Shown here piece by piece: positions 55,144 through 64,000 of a DNA stretch of 64,000 bases. Every line of letters begins with the position of its first letter. Within the stretch, counting starts at the first letter, position 1. The notes beneath the pieces are model-generated. The model had not been told where the DNA came from. It did no database searches and was given only the letters and a program-made list of their open reading frames with translations. Both the position numbers and the translations under genes were made by a program. Origin of the DNA: Myxococcales bacterium (GTDB taxonomy: Bacteria; Myxococcota_A; Bradymonadia; Bradymonadales; Bradymonadaceae). The DNA lies in NCBI GenBank assembly GCA_007120035.1, contig SKON01000004.1, forward strand, positions 1 through 64,000. Reading direction: 5' to 3'.

Positions 55144-56246
55144 TGGGGAAGAAGCAAAAAAAGAGCGCTAAGAAGCAGGGGCGAGGGTGTGTGGGGACAA
55201 TGGTTCGGCTCGTCTTATGGGGGACTGTCCTGGCGTTGCTGGTGGTGGTGATCGGCGGGTCCTACTTGCTGCAGGACTATCGGGAGTTTCAGCAAGCCCT
55301 GGTACTTCAGGACGGGGAGGGGGTGGTGTTGGAGATCCCGGCCGGCACAAATTGGGAGGGGGTGGTGGCCCGGGTGATGGAGGCCGGGTTGATCGAGCAG
55401 GAACTGTACTTTCACGCCTGGGCTCGCCAGACGGGGCTGACCGGAAAGGTACGGGCCGGGACGATTCGGCTCGACGGACCCATCGGCCTGGAGGAGTTGT
55501 CGGCGGCGCTGAGACGAGGTGGGTTGGCTGAGGAGCGGGTGCTGACCTTTCCCGAGGGGCTGACGATCTTTCACGTCGCCGACCTCTTGGAGGCCGAGGG
55601 GGTGGGGAGCCGGGCGGAGGTCTTAGAGTTGGCCCGGGATCCGGCTCGGTTTGGGGTCGAGGGGGTGGACACCCTGGAGGGGTATCTCTTCCCTGACACG
55701 TATCGGTTTGGTTCGAATGTGTCGGCGGAGCAAGTACTGGCCAGGAAGGTTCGGCGATACGAAGAGGTGACGGCGCCGCTCTTCGAGGCTCATCAGGAAG
55801 CCCTGGAGGGTCTGGCCGAGAGCTATGGTTTCTCCCCCCACGATGTGATCATCATGGCCTCTTTGATCGAGCGCGAGACGGGGGTGACCGATGAGCGTGA
55901 GCTGGTCAGTCGGGTGTTTTACAACCGCCTGGATCGGGGGATGAGGCTGGAGACGGATCCGACCTGCGTGTACGGGGAGACCACCTATCTTGAGATCCCA
56001 CACCCTCGGTTCTGCAGGGATCGGGACAACGTCTACTCCACCTACGTGAACCATGGTCTCCCGCCGGGGCCCATCGCGAGCCCGGGGCGGGCATCGATCG
56101 AGGCGGCGCTGCGCCCCGACGAGAGCGAGGAGGCCCGGGAGTATCTCTTCTTTGTGTCTCGACGAGACGGGACCGGGGCCCACCACTTCTCCCGGACCTA
56201 CGAAGAGCATCGGCAGGCGATCCGGCGGTACCTGTTGAGCCAGTAG
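55143..56246 (+). CDS. mltG: Endolytic murein transglycosylase MltG
   Basis: A 367-residue inner membrane enzyme that cuts nascent glycan strands and is thought to set their length. A Lys-rich cytoplasmic start is followed by one span (LVLWGTVLALLVVVIGGSYL), a LysM-like subdomain and the YceG catalytic domain. The catalytic glutamate is Glu243 in IIMASLIERETG. NRLDRGMRLETDPTCVYG and HGLPPGPIASPG are family signatures. It is translationally coupled to ruvX. It converges on the AgmX/PglI-domain gene with a 10-base gap. Confidence 0.93.
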   Translation: MGKKQKKSAKKQGRGCVGTMVRLVLWGTVLALLVVVIGGSYLLQDYREFQQALVLQDGEGVVLEIPAGTNWEGVVARVMEAGLIEQELYFHAWARQTGLTGKVRAGTIRLDGPIGLEELSAALRRGGLAEERVLTFPEGLTIFHVADLLEAEGVGSRAEVLELARDPARFGVEGVDTLEGYLFPDTYRFGSNVSAEQVLARKVRRYEEVTAPLFEAHQEALEGLAESYGFSPHDVIIMASLIERETGVTDERELVSRVFYNRLDRGMRLETDPTCVYGETTYLEIPHPRFCRDRDNVYSTYVNHGLPPGPIASPGRASIEAALRPDESEEAREYLFFVSRRDGTGAHHFSRTYEEHRQAIRRYLLSQ

Positions 56247-56256
56247 GCCCGGTCGG

Positions 56257-56838
56257 TCAGGAGCCTTCGGCGCGGAAGGGAAGGAAGAGGACGTCGAACC
56301 GGACGACGGCGACCCGCCCCGTCTCGGGGGCCGGGAAGGTCCACTCCCGGATCTGGCCCAGCACACATCGGCTGAGGCGATCGCTGCCGGTGTAGTTGGC
56401 CCTGGAGACAGCGGCGACGACCTCACCGTTGGAGGCCACCGTGAACTGCAGGGAGAGCTCGCCGCGGGTCTCGGGGGAGCGCTCGAGCTCCTCGATGTAG
56501 CAGTCTCGGAAGGCGAACCGATCCCGGCTCAGGCGGGTGCGGACGGCGTTCTCGTCGATCTCTCCCTGGATGTGGAGGGTCTCTTCGATGGGGAACGCCA
56601 TGGCATAGACGTCGTCTTCGGCAGGGTCCACTTCTTCGACGGCGGCCATGGTGACCGCCGTGGTGGGTTCGGGAGCCAGGTTCAGTCGCTGCACCCCGTC
56701 GTCAGTGAAGTAGAGGAAGGCGAAGAGGCCTCCGCCTCCGGCGATGAAGCCGATCACCAGGCAGAAGAGGGCGATCATGGTCACGAGGATCGGGCCGCAG
56801 CCCTTTTTCGGAGCAGGTTGGGGGGTCTCATCGGACAT
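56257..56838 (-). CDS. AgmX/PglI C-terminal domain membrane protein
   Basis: A 193-residue protein with one N-terminal span (GPILVTMIALFCLVIGFIAG) and a periplasmic C-terminal domain of about 100 residues. The domain pattern, FRDCYIEELERSPETRGELSL, then LSRCVLGQIREWTFP with two conserved cysteines, matches the AgmX/PglI C-terminal domain of Myxococcota. In Myxococcus, AgmX-type proteins are linked to gliding motility complexes. The domain resembles TonB-like partners, but the role of short stand-alone forms is unknown. The start codon faces the sigma54-type activator gene across 115 bases. Confidence 0.82.
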   Translation of the reverse strand: MSDETPQPAPKKGCGPILVTMIALFCLVIGFIAGGGGLFAFLYFTDDGVQRLNLAPEPTTAVTMAAVEEVDPAEDDVYAMAFPIEETLHIQGEIDENAVRTRLSRDRFAFRDCYIEELERSPETRGELSLQFTVASNGEVVAAVSRANYTGSDRLSRCVLGQIREWTFPAPETGRVAVVRFDVLFLPFRAEGS

Positions 56839-56953
56839 CGGAACACCTCGATCAGGATTCGGGGGGGACCCGTGACTTTGCGAACTGGCGCTTCCTGGTA
56901 TATTGCCTTCATCAGCGGAATGCGTGGCCCATGGTACTCACAGCCGGAACGAT

Positions 56954-58516
56954 ATGACCAGCGCGGAAGGGATCGTAGACTGGAACGAGTTGAGCCTCAA
57001 CGAAGGCGTGCAGGCGCTGGCGAAGCTGGTGCGGCGCCACTTGAAGGCTCGGGTGTACGTGGTGACACTCTCTGGGGAGGTCATGGATCTGACACCTCGT
57101 GAGGAGTCGGCGTTGACGGTCTTTGACCACCTGGCGGTCTCGGAGGTCCCGTGGGACTCCGACGACGGAACGGTGAGCTTCATTCAACTGGTAAAGAGGT
57201 GGACCGAGGACCTGGAGGCAGCGTCGGACCATCCGGGAGAGGTCGTGGGCGCGGAGTTCTGGCCAGGGTTTCAGTCGCGGATGATGCCGATCGTCGTTGG
57301 GGGGGCCGTACGGGGAGCCGTGGTGGTGGCGGGATATGTACCCACGGAGAAGGCGGCGGCCGCTGTGGAGGCGATCCGTCGAGCGCTGCCGACCCATCTC
57401 CGGGAGGCGATCGATAGCGGCGAGGGGCCGGAGATCACGCAGCTTCCGCGAGAGTCGCGACGGTGGGTGGATCGTCTGGTGGCCTCCGTGGCTCAGACCT
57501 TCGGGGAGGAGCTCGAGGAGGGAGGGGAGGAGCTCCTCGACCAAGATGCCCAGCGGTTCGGCGGGATGTTGGGCAAGAGCGCGCCGATGAAGCGGTTGTT
57601 TCGGGACATTCGGAAGGTGGCGAGGACGAATAGCACGGTGTTGATCACCGGGGAAAACGGGACCGGCAAAGAGCTGGTGGCGCGAGCGGTTCACCGCCTG
57701 AGTCACCGCCAAGAAGAGCCCTTCATCGCCGTGAACTGCGCGGCCATCCCGGCGGACCTGATCGCCAGCGAGCTCTTCGGACATGTGAAAGGGGCGTTCT
57801 CCAGTGCCCACCGAGATCGCAAAGGGCTTTTCGAGGCTGCCGACGGTGGGACCCTCCTCCTGGATGAGATCGGGGATATGGAGCACCCCTTGCAGACCAA
57901 GCTGCTCCGGGTGTTGCAGGAGGGGACCCTGGTTCGGGTGGGAGATACGGAGGTGCGCAAGGTGGACGTGCGGGTGATCTGCGCCACCAACCGGGATCTG
58001 GAGGAGATGGTCCGGCGCAAGGAGTTCCGCCGAGATCTCTTCTTTCGAATCCGGGTGATTCAGCTCAAGATCCCGCCGTTGAGAGCTCGTGGGGAAGACA
58101 TCGCGCTTCTGGCGAAGCATTTCGTGACTGCCTCGGGCCGCCGCCATGGGATGGGCAAGAAGGTCCTGGCCCCGGAGGCCCTCGAGCAGCTGATTCGGTA
58201 CGCGTGGCCGGGAAACGTCCGGGAGCTGGAGAACGAGATCGAGCGGTTGGTGATCATGAGCGGTGAGGACCGAGAGATCGGGACCCAATGGCTTCGGACC
58301 AATATCGCTGAGGCGCCGGCGAAGGAGCCGACGTTGGACTTCGATGGCTTCGAGTTGCCCGAGGCCATCGAGTTCGTGGAGCGGCGAATGATCCTGGAGA
58401 CCCTTCGGCGGACGGGGTGGAATAAGTCTCAGACGGCTCGGGAGTTGGGGGTGTCTCGTCGAAACCTGATCCGTAAGGTGGCGCGGTACGAGTTGGAGGA
58501 AGGGCAGGGGGAATGA
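56954..58516 (+). CDS. Sigma54-type AAA+ transcriptional activator with altered GAFTGA loop
   Basis: A 520-residue enhancer-binding-protein-like regulator. The N-terminal 200 residues are a sensory region ([20 protein letters not shown] resembles PocR/GAF-type domains) and not a receiver. The AAA+ domain (about 215-450) has Walker A GENGTGKE (233-240), a Walker B in LLLDEIGD, and the R-finger region [11 protein letters not shown] Fis-type helix-turn-helix ends the protein ([20 protein letters not shown]). The sigma54-contact loop reads GAFSSA (280-285) instead of GAFTGA, so contact with sigma54 may be altered. ATG at 56954 is chosen. It overlaps the outer membrane protein gene by ATGA. Confidence 0.88.
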   Translation: MTSAEGIVDWNELSLNEGVQALAKLVRRHLKARVYVVTLSGEVMDLTPREESALTVFDHLAVSEVPWDSDDGTVSFIQLVKRWTEDLEAASDHPGEVVGAEFWPGFQSRMMPIVVGGAVRGAVVVAGYVPTEKAAAAVEAIRRALPTHLREAIDSGEGPEITQLPRESRRWVDRLVASVAQTFGEELEEGGEELLDQDAQRFGGMLGKSAPMKRLFRDIRKVARTNSTVLITGENGTGKELVARAVHRLSHRQEEPFIAVNCAAIPADLIASELFGHVKGAFSSAHRDRKGLFEAADGGTLLLDEIGDMEHPLQTKLLRVLQEGTLVRVGDTEVRKVDVRVICATNRDLEEMVRRKEFRRDLFFRIRVIQLKIPPLRARGEDIALLAKHFVTASGRRHGMGKKVLAPEALEQLIRYAWPGNVRELENEIERLVIMSGEDREIGTQWLRTNIAEAPAKEPTLDFDGFELPEAIEFVERRMILETLRRTGWNKSQTARELGVSRRNLIRKVARYELEEGQGE

Positions 58517-59889
58517 CCGGTTCGAAGGCATGGGCGCTTTTGTTGTGTTGGGGGGGGGTGATCGCCGCCGGGTGGCCAGGGCTGCCCGAGGCGTCCGCCC
58601 AAGAGAAGGAGCGAAGCTGTGAGGGCTGCGTGCGGGTGGACGCGATCCTGGTGGAGGGGATCGCTCGGACCCGGCGAGCCGTCGTGGAGCGAGAGCTCAC
58701 CTTTGAGGAAGGGGACGTGGCTCACCCGGAGGACCTGGAGGAGAGTGCTCAGCGGCTCCGGAATACGGGCCTCTTCTGGACCGTGGAGCTCGAGGTCGAG
58801 GCCCCGGGGTTGGGCGGAATCACCAGGGAGGCGATCGAAGATGTGGAGGCCGCCGACGGCGAGCCTCCGGGGCGGCTGCTGCGGGTGAAGGTGAGCGAGC
58901 GGTGGACGCTAGCGCCGGGGTTTCGGTTTGGGGCCGGCGGTCAGACCTTCTTGCTTTCCCTGGGGCTGCAGGACATCAACCTGGGAGGCCGGTATCTGCA
59001 GGCCGGGGCGTCCTACTCTCGGCTTGGCGAGACCAACTCGGGGAGCCTGTGGTTTCAGCAGCCCCGGCTCTTCGGGGCTCGGCAGCGGCTGATGACTGAA
59101 GCGGCCTACATCAATCGGGTCCACACCTTTTATGGGGGCGAAGGGGAGCTCTTGGGTGGGTACCTATTGACCCGGCGGAGGGCGTCAGTGCAGTTGGAGA
59201 GGGAGTGGTTGATCTGGTTCCGCACGGGGGCTTCGACCTCGGTGTACGGGGACACCTTCTCCTTCGATAACGTCGACGACCGACGAATGGAGGCGCAGCT
59301 GGAGCGGGCGGGGCTGCCCGGGCCGATGCAGACCGTCCGGGTGGGAGGGTACGGGCTCCTGGGGCGGATCGATCAGCATCGTCAGCGATATGAAGGGACC
59401 CGTCTGGGGGTTCACGCCGACCAATTCCTGCACTTCGGTGCGGAAGCTCCGCGGAGTTATCGGTTGTCGGCGTCGGTGCGGCACTTCACGCTCTTGCCGA
59501 GGGAGGCGAACCTGGCAGTGCGGGCGACGATCGCCACCAGCGATCAGGAGATCGAGCATATGCAGTCTACCGCCGGAGGCCTGGAGACGATCCGGGGGGT
59601 GCCGGATATGCGGTTTCGGGGCCGCCACATGTGGACCTCCAATGTGGAGTTGAGGATTCCCTCGTTGCGGCTTGCCTGGATCACCTTGGAGCACGCGTTC
59701 TTCTTGGACGCTCTGGGGACGAGCCGGTTTGTGGAGACTCTGCTGCGGCCCACGGCGGCCACGGCGGGGACGGGGATTCGGATCTATTCGCCGCAGGTGC
59801 TGGCGCTCCTGGTGCGGGCCGACGTGTCGGCGCCCGTGATGGGCACCGAGGGGATCATGTTCAGCTTTGGGGCCGGGCAGTTCTTCTGA
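58513..59889 (+). CDS. Outer membrane POTRA/beta-barrel protein (BamA/TamA-like)
   Basis: A 458-residue Omp85-related protein. A signal peptide (cleavage near ASA, residue 29) is followed by a CEGC pair and one POTRA domain ([20 protein letters not shown], then [20 protein letters not shown]). The rest is amphipathic beta strands of a barrel ending in phenylalanine (FSFGAGQFF), the usual outer membrane signature. One POTRA and a short barrel distinguish it from BamA, which has five. It could insert or secrete specific substrates. Its start overlaps the stop of the regulator gene (ATGA), so the two are cotranslated. Confidence 0.85.
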   Translation: MTGSKAWALLLCWGGVIAAGWPGLPEASAQEKERSCEGCVRVDAILVEGIARTRRAVVERELTFEEGDVAHPEDLEESAQRLRNTGLFWTVELEVEAPGLGGITREAIEDVEAADGEPPGRLLRVKVSERWTLAPGFRFGAGGQTFLLSLGLQDINLGGRYLQAGASYSRLGETNSGSLWFQQPRLFGARQRLMTEAAYINRVHTFYGGEGELLGGYLLTRRRASVQLEREWLIWFRTGASTSVYGDTFSFDNVDDRRMEAQLERAGLPGPMQTVRVGGYGLLGRIDQHRQRYEGTRLGVHADQFLHFGAEAPRSYRLSASVRHFTLLPREANLAVRATIATSDQEIEHMQSTAGGLETIRGVPDMRFRGRHMWTSNVELRIPSLRLAWITLEHAFFLDALGTSRFVETLLRPTAATAGTGIRIYSPQVLALLVRADVSAPVMGTEGIMFSFGAGQFF

Positions 59890-59913
59890 GCTGCTAGTTC
59901 TTCGGCGCGGGAG

Positions 59914-62037
59914 TTATCGGGCGGGCAGCGCGACCCGATCGTCGAGCTCGACGTCACCGTCGGAGTAGAGGATCTGGTAGGCACCGTAGGAGCCGATGAC
60001 CCGCTTGGTGTAGTTCCGGGTCTCAAGGAAGGGGATGTCCTCGACGAAGAGGGCGATCTCGTCGGCGGGTTGGCGGCGCAGCCAGCTGACGACCCGACCG
60101 CCGCCGGCGTTGTACGCGGCGGTCATCAGGACCGGGTGGCCGTCAAATCGTCGGGAGAGGTGGGCGATATGGTCGACTCCGATGGGGAGGTTGACCTCGG
60201 CTCGTTTCAAGGTCTCCGGGGTGACCTCGACGTTGACGACGTCGCTGTGGCCTCGGGCGGTAGCGGGCATGAGTTGCATCAGGCCCACAGCGCCGGCCCA
60301 GGAGACGATATCCTCGATGAAGCTCGACTCCTCTCGCATGATGGCACTCGCCAGGGCCGGCAGGACCCGAAGTTCCTCGGAGTCCGGGCCATGGGCTTCC
60401 ACGGCCTGAGCCAGCTGAAGGCCGAAGGGATCGGGCCAGGCGATCTGCCACCGGACCATCCGATCCGAGAGGGGGAAGGCCCAGGGGCGACCAGGGATCT
60501 GGCGGCGGGCGATGTTGTGGCTCACGGGGTATCGCTCGGCGTGATGGCAGAGCAGCGCCTGCCGCCACCGATCACTGGCCGTGATCGACTCCGTGGTTCT
60601 CAGGCGAGCGCTCTCCACGTCACAGGCCCCCTGGAAGTCTCCGGCCATGGCCAGGACCCCGGCGCCGGTGGTGAGGAAGTCGTCGTCGAGCCACAGGCTG
60701 ACCCGCTCATCGGAGGGGCGCCGCAGGGACTGAGGGGACTCGCCAGCTTCGCGGATCCGGAGATGAGCGAGGTAGCCGTAGAAGCTGAAGGGGTACTTCA
60801 CCCAGGCCAACTGCCAGTACCGGAGGGCTTCTGGGGTCTGGTCGAGGCGGGCGTGCGCGGCGCCCACGAAGTACTCCAGGCGCCCCTGGCTGAAGTACTC
60901 TCGATCCCGGGGTGGCAGAGGCAGGGCCGTGACCTGATCGATGAACTCCTGGTACTCGCCGTCGCGAAAGAGGGGCTCGAAGACCTCCCAGGCCATCTCG
61001 TGGACCATGTCCTCGTTAGGATACTCCGTGAGGGCCTGGTAGAGGAGCTCTCGCTCCCGTTCGGTGTCGCCGCGCCTGCGGGCGATGCGGGCCAGGAAGA
61101 AGAGGGCGTCGTCGGCGTGGGTTCGGTAGGGGTACTCCTGGAAGAGGGTCGTGAAGAAGCGCTCCGATTCGTCGAGGCGGCCCGTCTGGTACTGGCGGTT
61201 ACCGACGGCGTAGAGGCTGCGAACCCGGAGGGTCTCGGTCTCGTCGTCGGTGCATTCCTCGACGATCCGTCGGTAGATGGGATCCGAGACGGCGGGTTGG
61301 CGGAGTCGGACGTGGCTTCGGGCCCGTCGAAAGTGAGCCTGGCACCGCTCGGTGGAGGTGAGCTGGTCGAGATCGATGCGGTCGAGCTCGGCCAGGGCGT
61401 CCTGGAATCGGACCGCCCGGAAGAGGCGGTAGGCCCGATCGAGGCGAGCCGAGTCCGACGGCTCGTAGGTCAGCCTGGCGAGGGTCGAGGCGGAGTCGTC
61501 GTCGATACAGAAGGAGTGGGCCAGCTCCCAGAAGGCCTGGTCGCCGTCGCCCCCGGTCAGGTGGTTCATCAAGAAGGGGCAGGCTTCCTCGGCGTCGGCC
61601 GCCAGGGCGCTCCCGAGAGCGTCCGGGGAGGGCCCGTCGAGGAAGGCCGCCTGAAGCTGTGAGAGGAGGAAGGCACCGCCGGGAAAGCCGGCGCTCAGGG
61701 CGTCCGTCTCGAGGAGCCCCTCCAGGAGGGATCGCATCTCCTCGTCGTCGTCGATCACTGGGAACGCGGCCAGGCCGGCCTGTGTCAGGAGGTAGTCCTG
61801 AAGATCCGGGGAGGCCTCGGCGGCGTCGGCGAAGCCACGGGCGGCCCGGTGATGATCCCCGTCCTCCAGATCCTGACGAGCGTCTCGAATGGTCGACGCC
61901 AGCCCGGAGCTTTGGGCCTCCTCTGAGGTGGGAATCACCCGGTGGGTGAGATCCCGGGCGTCTGTGTGGGCAGGCGCCGAAGAGATGGTGGTGAGGCCGG
62001 CGAGGAGAGCGACGAGGAGGATCGTGGGTCGGTTCAT
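59914..62037 (-). CDS. Soluble lytic murein transglycosylase (Slt type)
   Basis: A 707-residue periplasmic protein with a signal peptide (about residues 1-23). A long TPR-like helical superhelix covers residues about 45-530, and the C-terminal SLT domain has the catalytic Glu570 in SAIMREESSF. WAGAVGLMQLMPATA, VDHIAHLSRRF and MTAAYNAGGGRV complete the lysozyme-like fold. Slt enzymes cleave glycan strands with formation of 1,6-anhydroMurNAc ends and clear uncrosslinked strands. It converges on the beta-barrel gene with a 24-base gap. Confidence 0.9.
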   Translation of the reverse strand: MNRPTILLVALLAGLTTISSAPAHTDARDLTHRVIPTSEEAQSSGLASTIRDARQDLEDGDHHRAARGFADAAEASPDLQDYLLTQAGLAAFPVIDDDEEMRSLLEGLLETDALSAGFPGGAFLLSQLQAAFLDGPSPDALGSALAADAEEACPFLMNHLTGGDGDQAFWELAHSFCIDDDSASTLARLTYEPSDSARLDRAYRLFRAVRFQDALAELDRIDLDQLTSTERCQAHFRRARSHVRLRQPAVSDPIYRRIVEECTDDETETLRVRSLYAVGNRQYQTGRLDESERFFTTLFQEYPYRTHADDALFFLARIARRRGDTERERELLYQALTEYPNEDMVHEMAWEVFEPLFRDGEYQEFIDQVTALPLPPRDREYFSQGRLEYFVGAAHARLDQTPEALRYWQLAWVKYPFSFYGYLAHLRIREAGESPQSLRRPSDERVSLWLDDDFLTTGAGVLAMAGDFQGACDVESARLRTTESITASDRWRQALLCHHAERYPVSHNIARRQIPGRPWAFPLSDRMVRWQIAWPDPFGLQLAQAVEAHGPDSEELRVLPALASAIMREESSFIEDIVSWAGAVGLMQLMPATARGHSDVVNVEVTPETLKRAEVNLPIGVDHIAHLSRRFDGHPVLMTAAYNAGGGRVVSWLRRQPADEIALFVEDIPFLETRNYTKRVIGSYGAYQILYSDGDVELDDRVALPAR

Positions 62038-62046
62038 CGGTTCCAG

Positions 62047-62658
62047 TCAGAAGAGGGGTCCGTTGATTCGCCAGGCCAGGCCGACGAAGAACGCGTGATC
62101 GTGGAGTCGGCCGGACTCAGGTCCGGAGAGGGTCGTCCAGGTACGGCGATAGAGGGCGTTCAGCCAGACCCCCCGGCCCCGGTTGGCCTCGGTGATCGGG
62201 AGGTCGAAGCCGGCCCCAACGCTGGGGGCGAACCCGGCGGCAACCCCCTCACCGACGCCCAGCTGTGCGCCCAGGCCGAGCTCGGCGTGGAGGGAGGCCA
62301 AGAAGTGACTGACCAACCCCTGAGAGAGAAGCGCCAGGTAGAAGGGATGAATTCCCAGGGTGAAGTGGAGGCCGTGGATCTGGTGGGCCTCGCCGTCGAT
62401 CCCGCCGCCGGCGAATCGGTAGGAGAGGCGGGTGTCCCCGAGGTACATGGGGAAAGAATGCCGGAATCCGGCGTCGGCGGTCCACCCGCCGTCGAGGCCC
62501 CCGAGGGTGGGCCCGCCGCGGAGGGACCACTCCTGGAAGGAGCCGTTGAAAGGGCGCGCATTTCGCGGCTCAGCGGACACTGAGAGGGCCCCGAAGGTGA
62601 GCAGGAAGCTCACCCCTGCGGCCAGGCACCAGGACAGGGATCGGGGGGCGAGATCCAT
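62047..62658 (-). CDS. Secreted, probably outer membrane beta-barrel protein
   Basis: A 203-residue protein with a signal peptide (cleavage near SVSAEP, residue 29). The mature part is a series of amphipathic beta strands rich in Gly and aromatic residues, for example TRLSYRFAGGGIDG and LHFTLGIHPFYLALLSQG. It ends in HAFFVGLAWRINGPLF with a terminal Phe. This fits a small beta-barrel of about eight strands. No family is recognised. It begins 9 bases upstream of the slt gene on the same strand, suggesting cotranscription. Confidence 0.75.
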   Translation of the reverse strand: MDLAPRSLSWCLAAGVSFLLTFGALSVSAEPRNARPFNGSFQEWSLRGGPTLGGLDGGWTADAGFRHSFPMYLGDTRLSYRFAGGGIDGEAHQIHGLHFTLGIHPFYLALLSQGLVSHFLASLHAELGLGAQLGVGEGVAAGFAPSVGAGFDLPITEANRGRGVWLNALYRRTWTTLSGPESGRLHDHAFFVGLAWRINGPLF

Positions 62659-62761
62659 TTGCAGTTGCGAAGGTCGGAGGAATTGCTCTAGGATTCAGCG
62701 CGGAAGAAGAGCTGCTGCGAATCATTGCGGTGGATTCTGTCACAGGAACTCGAGGGTGTAA

Positions 62762-63328
62762 ATGTCGCTTCGTCATCTCCTATCCCTGGCCCTGCTGGTG
62801 ATGCTGACCTTGAGTCAGGTCGCCTGCTACAACAACTACACGATCACGACCTCGGAGCTCGCCAAGCTCGAGAGTAGCGTGGAGCGCGTCCAGGTGGTCG
62901 AGGTCCTCGCCGACTGTCCCGAGGGGGCGACGGCCTACCGGAGCCTGATCGACGAAGGGGCGATGGCTGAGGCCGCCGCGGCCGACGGCACGGCCAGCGA
63001 CGCCGCCGACGCGGCCGACGCGGCCCCGTCGGCCGCGGACCTGGGTGGATGCACCCTTGTGCCCGTGTCGACGGTGAACGCCCTGACCGTGCTGATGACC
63101 GACGGATCCCGACAGCGGGTCACGCCGTTCAACTTCGTGATGGATGACCTGCAGTTGGTCTCCCCGGAGTACAACGTGTTGGTGCAGCTGGATTCGGTGC
63201 GCGGCGCTGAGGTCCGGGAGTTCAGCGCGTTGAAGACGGCGCTGACGATCACGGGGGTCACGGTGTTGACCGTGGGGACCTTCGTGGGGATCAGCATTTT
63301 GGCGCCCGACGAGCAAGGGTTTAACTGA
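62762..63328 (+). CDS. Lipoprotein-like envelope protein with C-terminal membrane span
   Basis: A 188-residue protein. A hydrophobic start (LLSLALLVMLTLSQVAC) ends in a probable but imperfect lipobox with Cys22. An Ala/Asp-rich linker (residues about 75-95) separates two halves. The second half (VSTVNALTVLMTDGSRQRV, then DDLQLVSPEYNVLVQ) looks like a small beta domain, followed by a hydrophobic stretch (ALTITGVTVLTVGTFVGISIL) that may span a membrane. The pattern resembles bacterial lipoproteins that report signalling effects on surface stress, but no family is certain. Confidence 0.7.
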   Translation: MSLRHLLSLALLVMLTLSQVACYNNYTITTSELAKLESSVERVQVVEVLADCPEGATAYRSLIDEGAMAEAAAADGTASDAADAADAAPSAADLGGCTLVPVSTVNALTVLMTDGSRQRVTPFNFVMDDLQLVSPEYNVLVQLDSVRGAEVREFSALKTALTITGVTVLTVGTFVGISILAPDEQGFN

Positions 63329-63653
63329 GGATAGATTTTTCGGGGGTGTCGGGGCGCGGATCCGAAGCGTCGAGATAGCTGACGAGTTGGGCCGCCGGGC
63401 CCTCCATCGTGACTCTACTCCTACGTTACGGAGCCGCTCCGGTTGTGTCGCGTGTGTGATCCACGGCGATCGGTTGGCCCACAGCCCGCAGCAGGCCAAG
63501 ACCCGCTGCGGAATCGCGACATTCCTACCGACGGAAACCGATCACACCCTTGTGTCGCGGCGTTGTTGATCGGAAGGGGGCGGGGTGGTAACTTTTGGCT
63601 ACTGATTCAAGGGCTCCCCAATTGCCGATATGTGTGGCAGAAACGAGGACCGA
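63329..63653 (+). other. Intergenic region without a recognisable gene
   Basis: These 325 bases hold no reading frame with the local codon bias. One inverted repeat, CCGCAGC (63486-63492) with GCTGCGG (63505-63511), could form a 7-base stem. GAGGA near 63645 serves the next gene. A promoter for that gene should lie here, but no clear -35/-10 pair was found. Confidence 0.6.
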
Positions 63654-64000
63654 ATGACTGCAAAGCTGGTGTGGCGAGGAACGATGAGAGTAGCGCTCTT
63701 CTCGGCCCTGTTGATGGTGCTCTCCGCGTGTGGTGGCGAGAGCGGTGGCGGGACGGTCAACGGGAACCAAGGGCCGGGGACCTCGGATGACGACGGCTAT
63801 CTGATGATCGCCGCTGGCGGTGAGCGGCACCTGCAAGGAGAGCTGACTCATCAGGTGCCCGTGGCGGTATACCTCGTGGATCGGGCGTCGGGAGATCCCG
63901 TGTCCAATCAGGAGGTCCGGTTCACGATCCTGGTGGAAGAGGACGATGAGACCGCCGCGGGGCTCTCCCTGTCGGGGGCCAACGCGTTCACGAACAGCCA
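63654..64000 (+). CDS. Lipoprotein with probable Ig-like domain, partial (runs off window)
   Basis: The frame opens at ATG 63654 (or ATG 63684) and stays open to the window end, giving at least 115 residues. The signal segment (ALFSALLMVLSAC) ends in a good lipobox, with the cysteine at residue 26 of the longer form. A Gly/Asn linker follows, then a region VPVAVYLVDRASGDPVSNQEVRF typical of bacterial Ig-like (Big-1 type) beta-sandwich domains in surface proteins. GAGGA precedes the ATG. The C-terminal part lies outside the window. Confidence 0.78.
   Translation, partial: MTAKLVWRGTMRVALFSALLMVLSACGGESGGGTVNGNQGPGTSDDDGYLMIAAGGERHLQGELTHQVPVAVYLVDRASGDPVSNQEVRFTILVEEDDETAAGLSLSGANAFTNS

Overview
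The window is one continuous piece of a high-G+C chromosome, almost all coding, with third codon positions dominated by G/C. Several traits point to the Myxococcota, most likely a Bradymonadia-type lineage: a MYXO-CTERM sorting tail on a large secreted protein, an AgmX/PglI-type C-terminal domain protein, many lipoproteins (one cysteine-rich), and acidic low-complexity spacers. The phylum is a fairly firm inference; the class is a guess.

Left part (619-17873, + strand): a division and cell wall (dcw) cluster in the order mraZ-rsmH-ftsL-ftsI-murE-murF-mraY-ftsW-murG-murB-ddl-ftsQ-ftsA-ftsZ-trmJ. A consensus-like promoter and MraZ-type repeats precede mraZ. murD (expected between mraY and ftsW) and murC (expected between murG and murB) are both absent. 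Together the genes make UDP-MurNAc-pentapeptide, lipid I and lipid II, and build the divisome.

Middle (17852-33605): mixed genes. These are envelope lipoproteins, a TonB-like protein with a very acidic spacer, the rpsO-pnp RNA metabolism pair with terminators and a structured pnp leader, a divergent thiol-redox pair (secreted PDZ-thioredoxin protein; thioredoxin-first DsbD-like protein), an FmdB-type zinc ribbon protein, dnaK, a tRNA-Gly(GCC) with its own promoter and terminator, and a PpiD-like folding factor.

Rod-shape operon (33900-40992, + strand): mreB-mreC-mreD-mrdA-rodA followed at once by a fused double MlaF-like ATPase. Then come small housekeeping genes: a MazG-like pyrophosphohydrolase, a Rieske protein, a PfkB kinase, a PHP-fold protein that has lost most metal ligands and carries a basic tail, fxsA and serS.

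Right part (45586-64000): a lipoprotein with tandem TDPNQ repeats; a minus-strand three-gene module of an RND exporter, a secreted beta-helix MYXO-CTERM protein and a beta-propeller protein whose frame is broken; ruvX-mltG; an AgmX/PglI-domain protein; a sigma54-type activator with an altered GAFTGA loop coupled to a POTRA/beta-barrel outer membrane protein; a soluble lytic transglycosylase; and further envelope proteins. The last gene runs off the window. No insertion sequences, prophage genes, CRISPR arrays or rRNA genes were seen. The best candidates for undescribed biology are the exporter/beta-helix/propeller module (47501-54630), the activator-barrel pair (56954-59889), the degenerate PHP protein (42729-43499) and the permuted DsbD pair (25747-28080).
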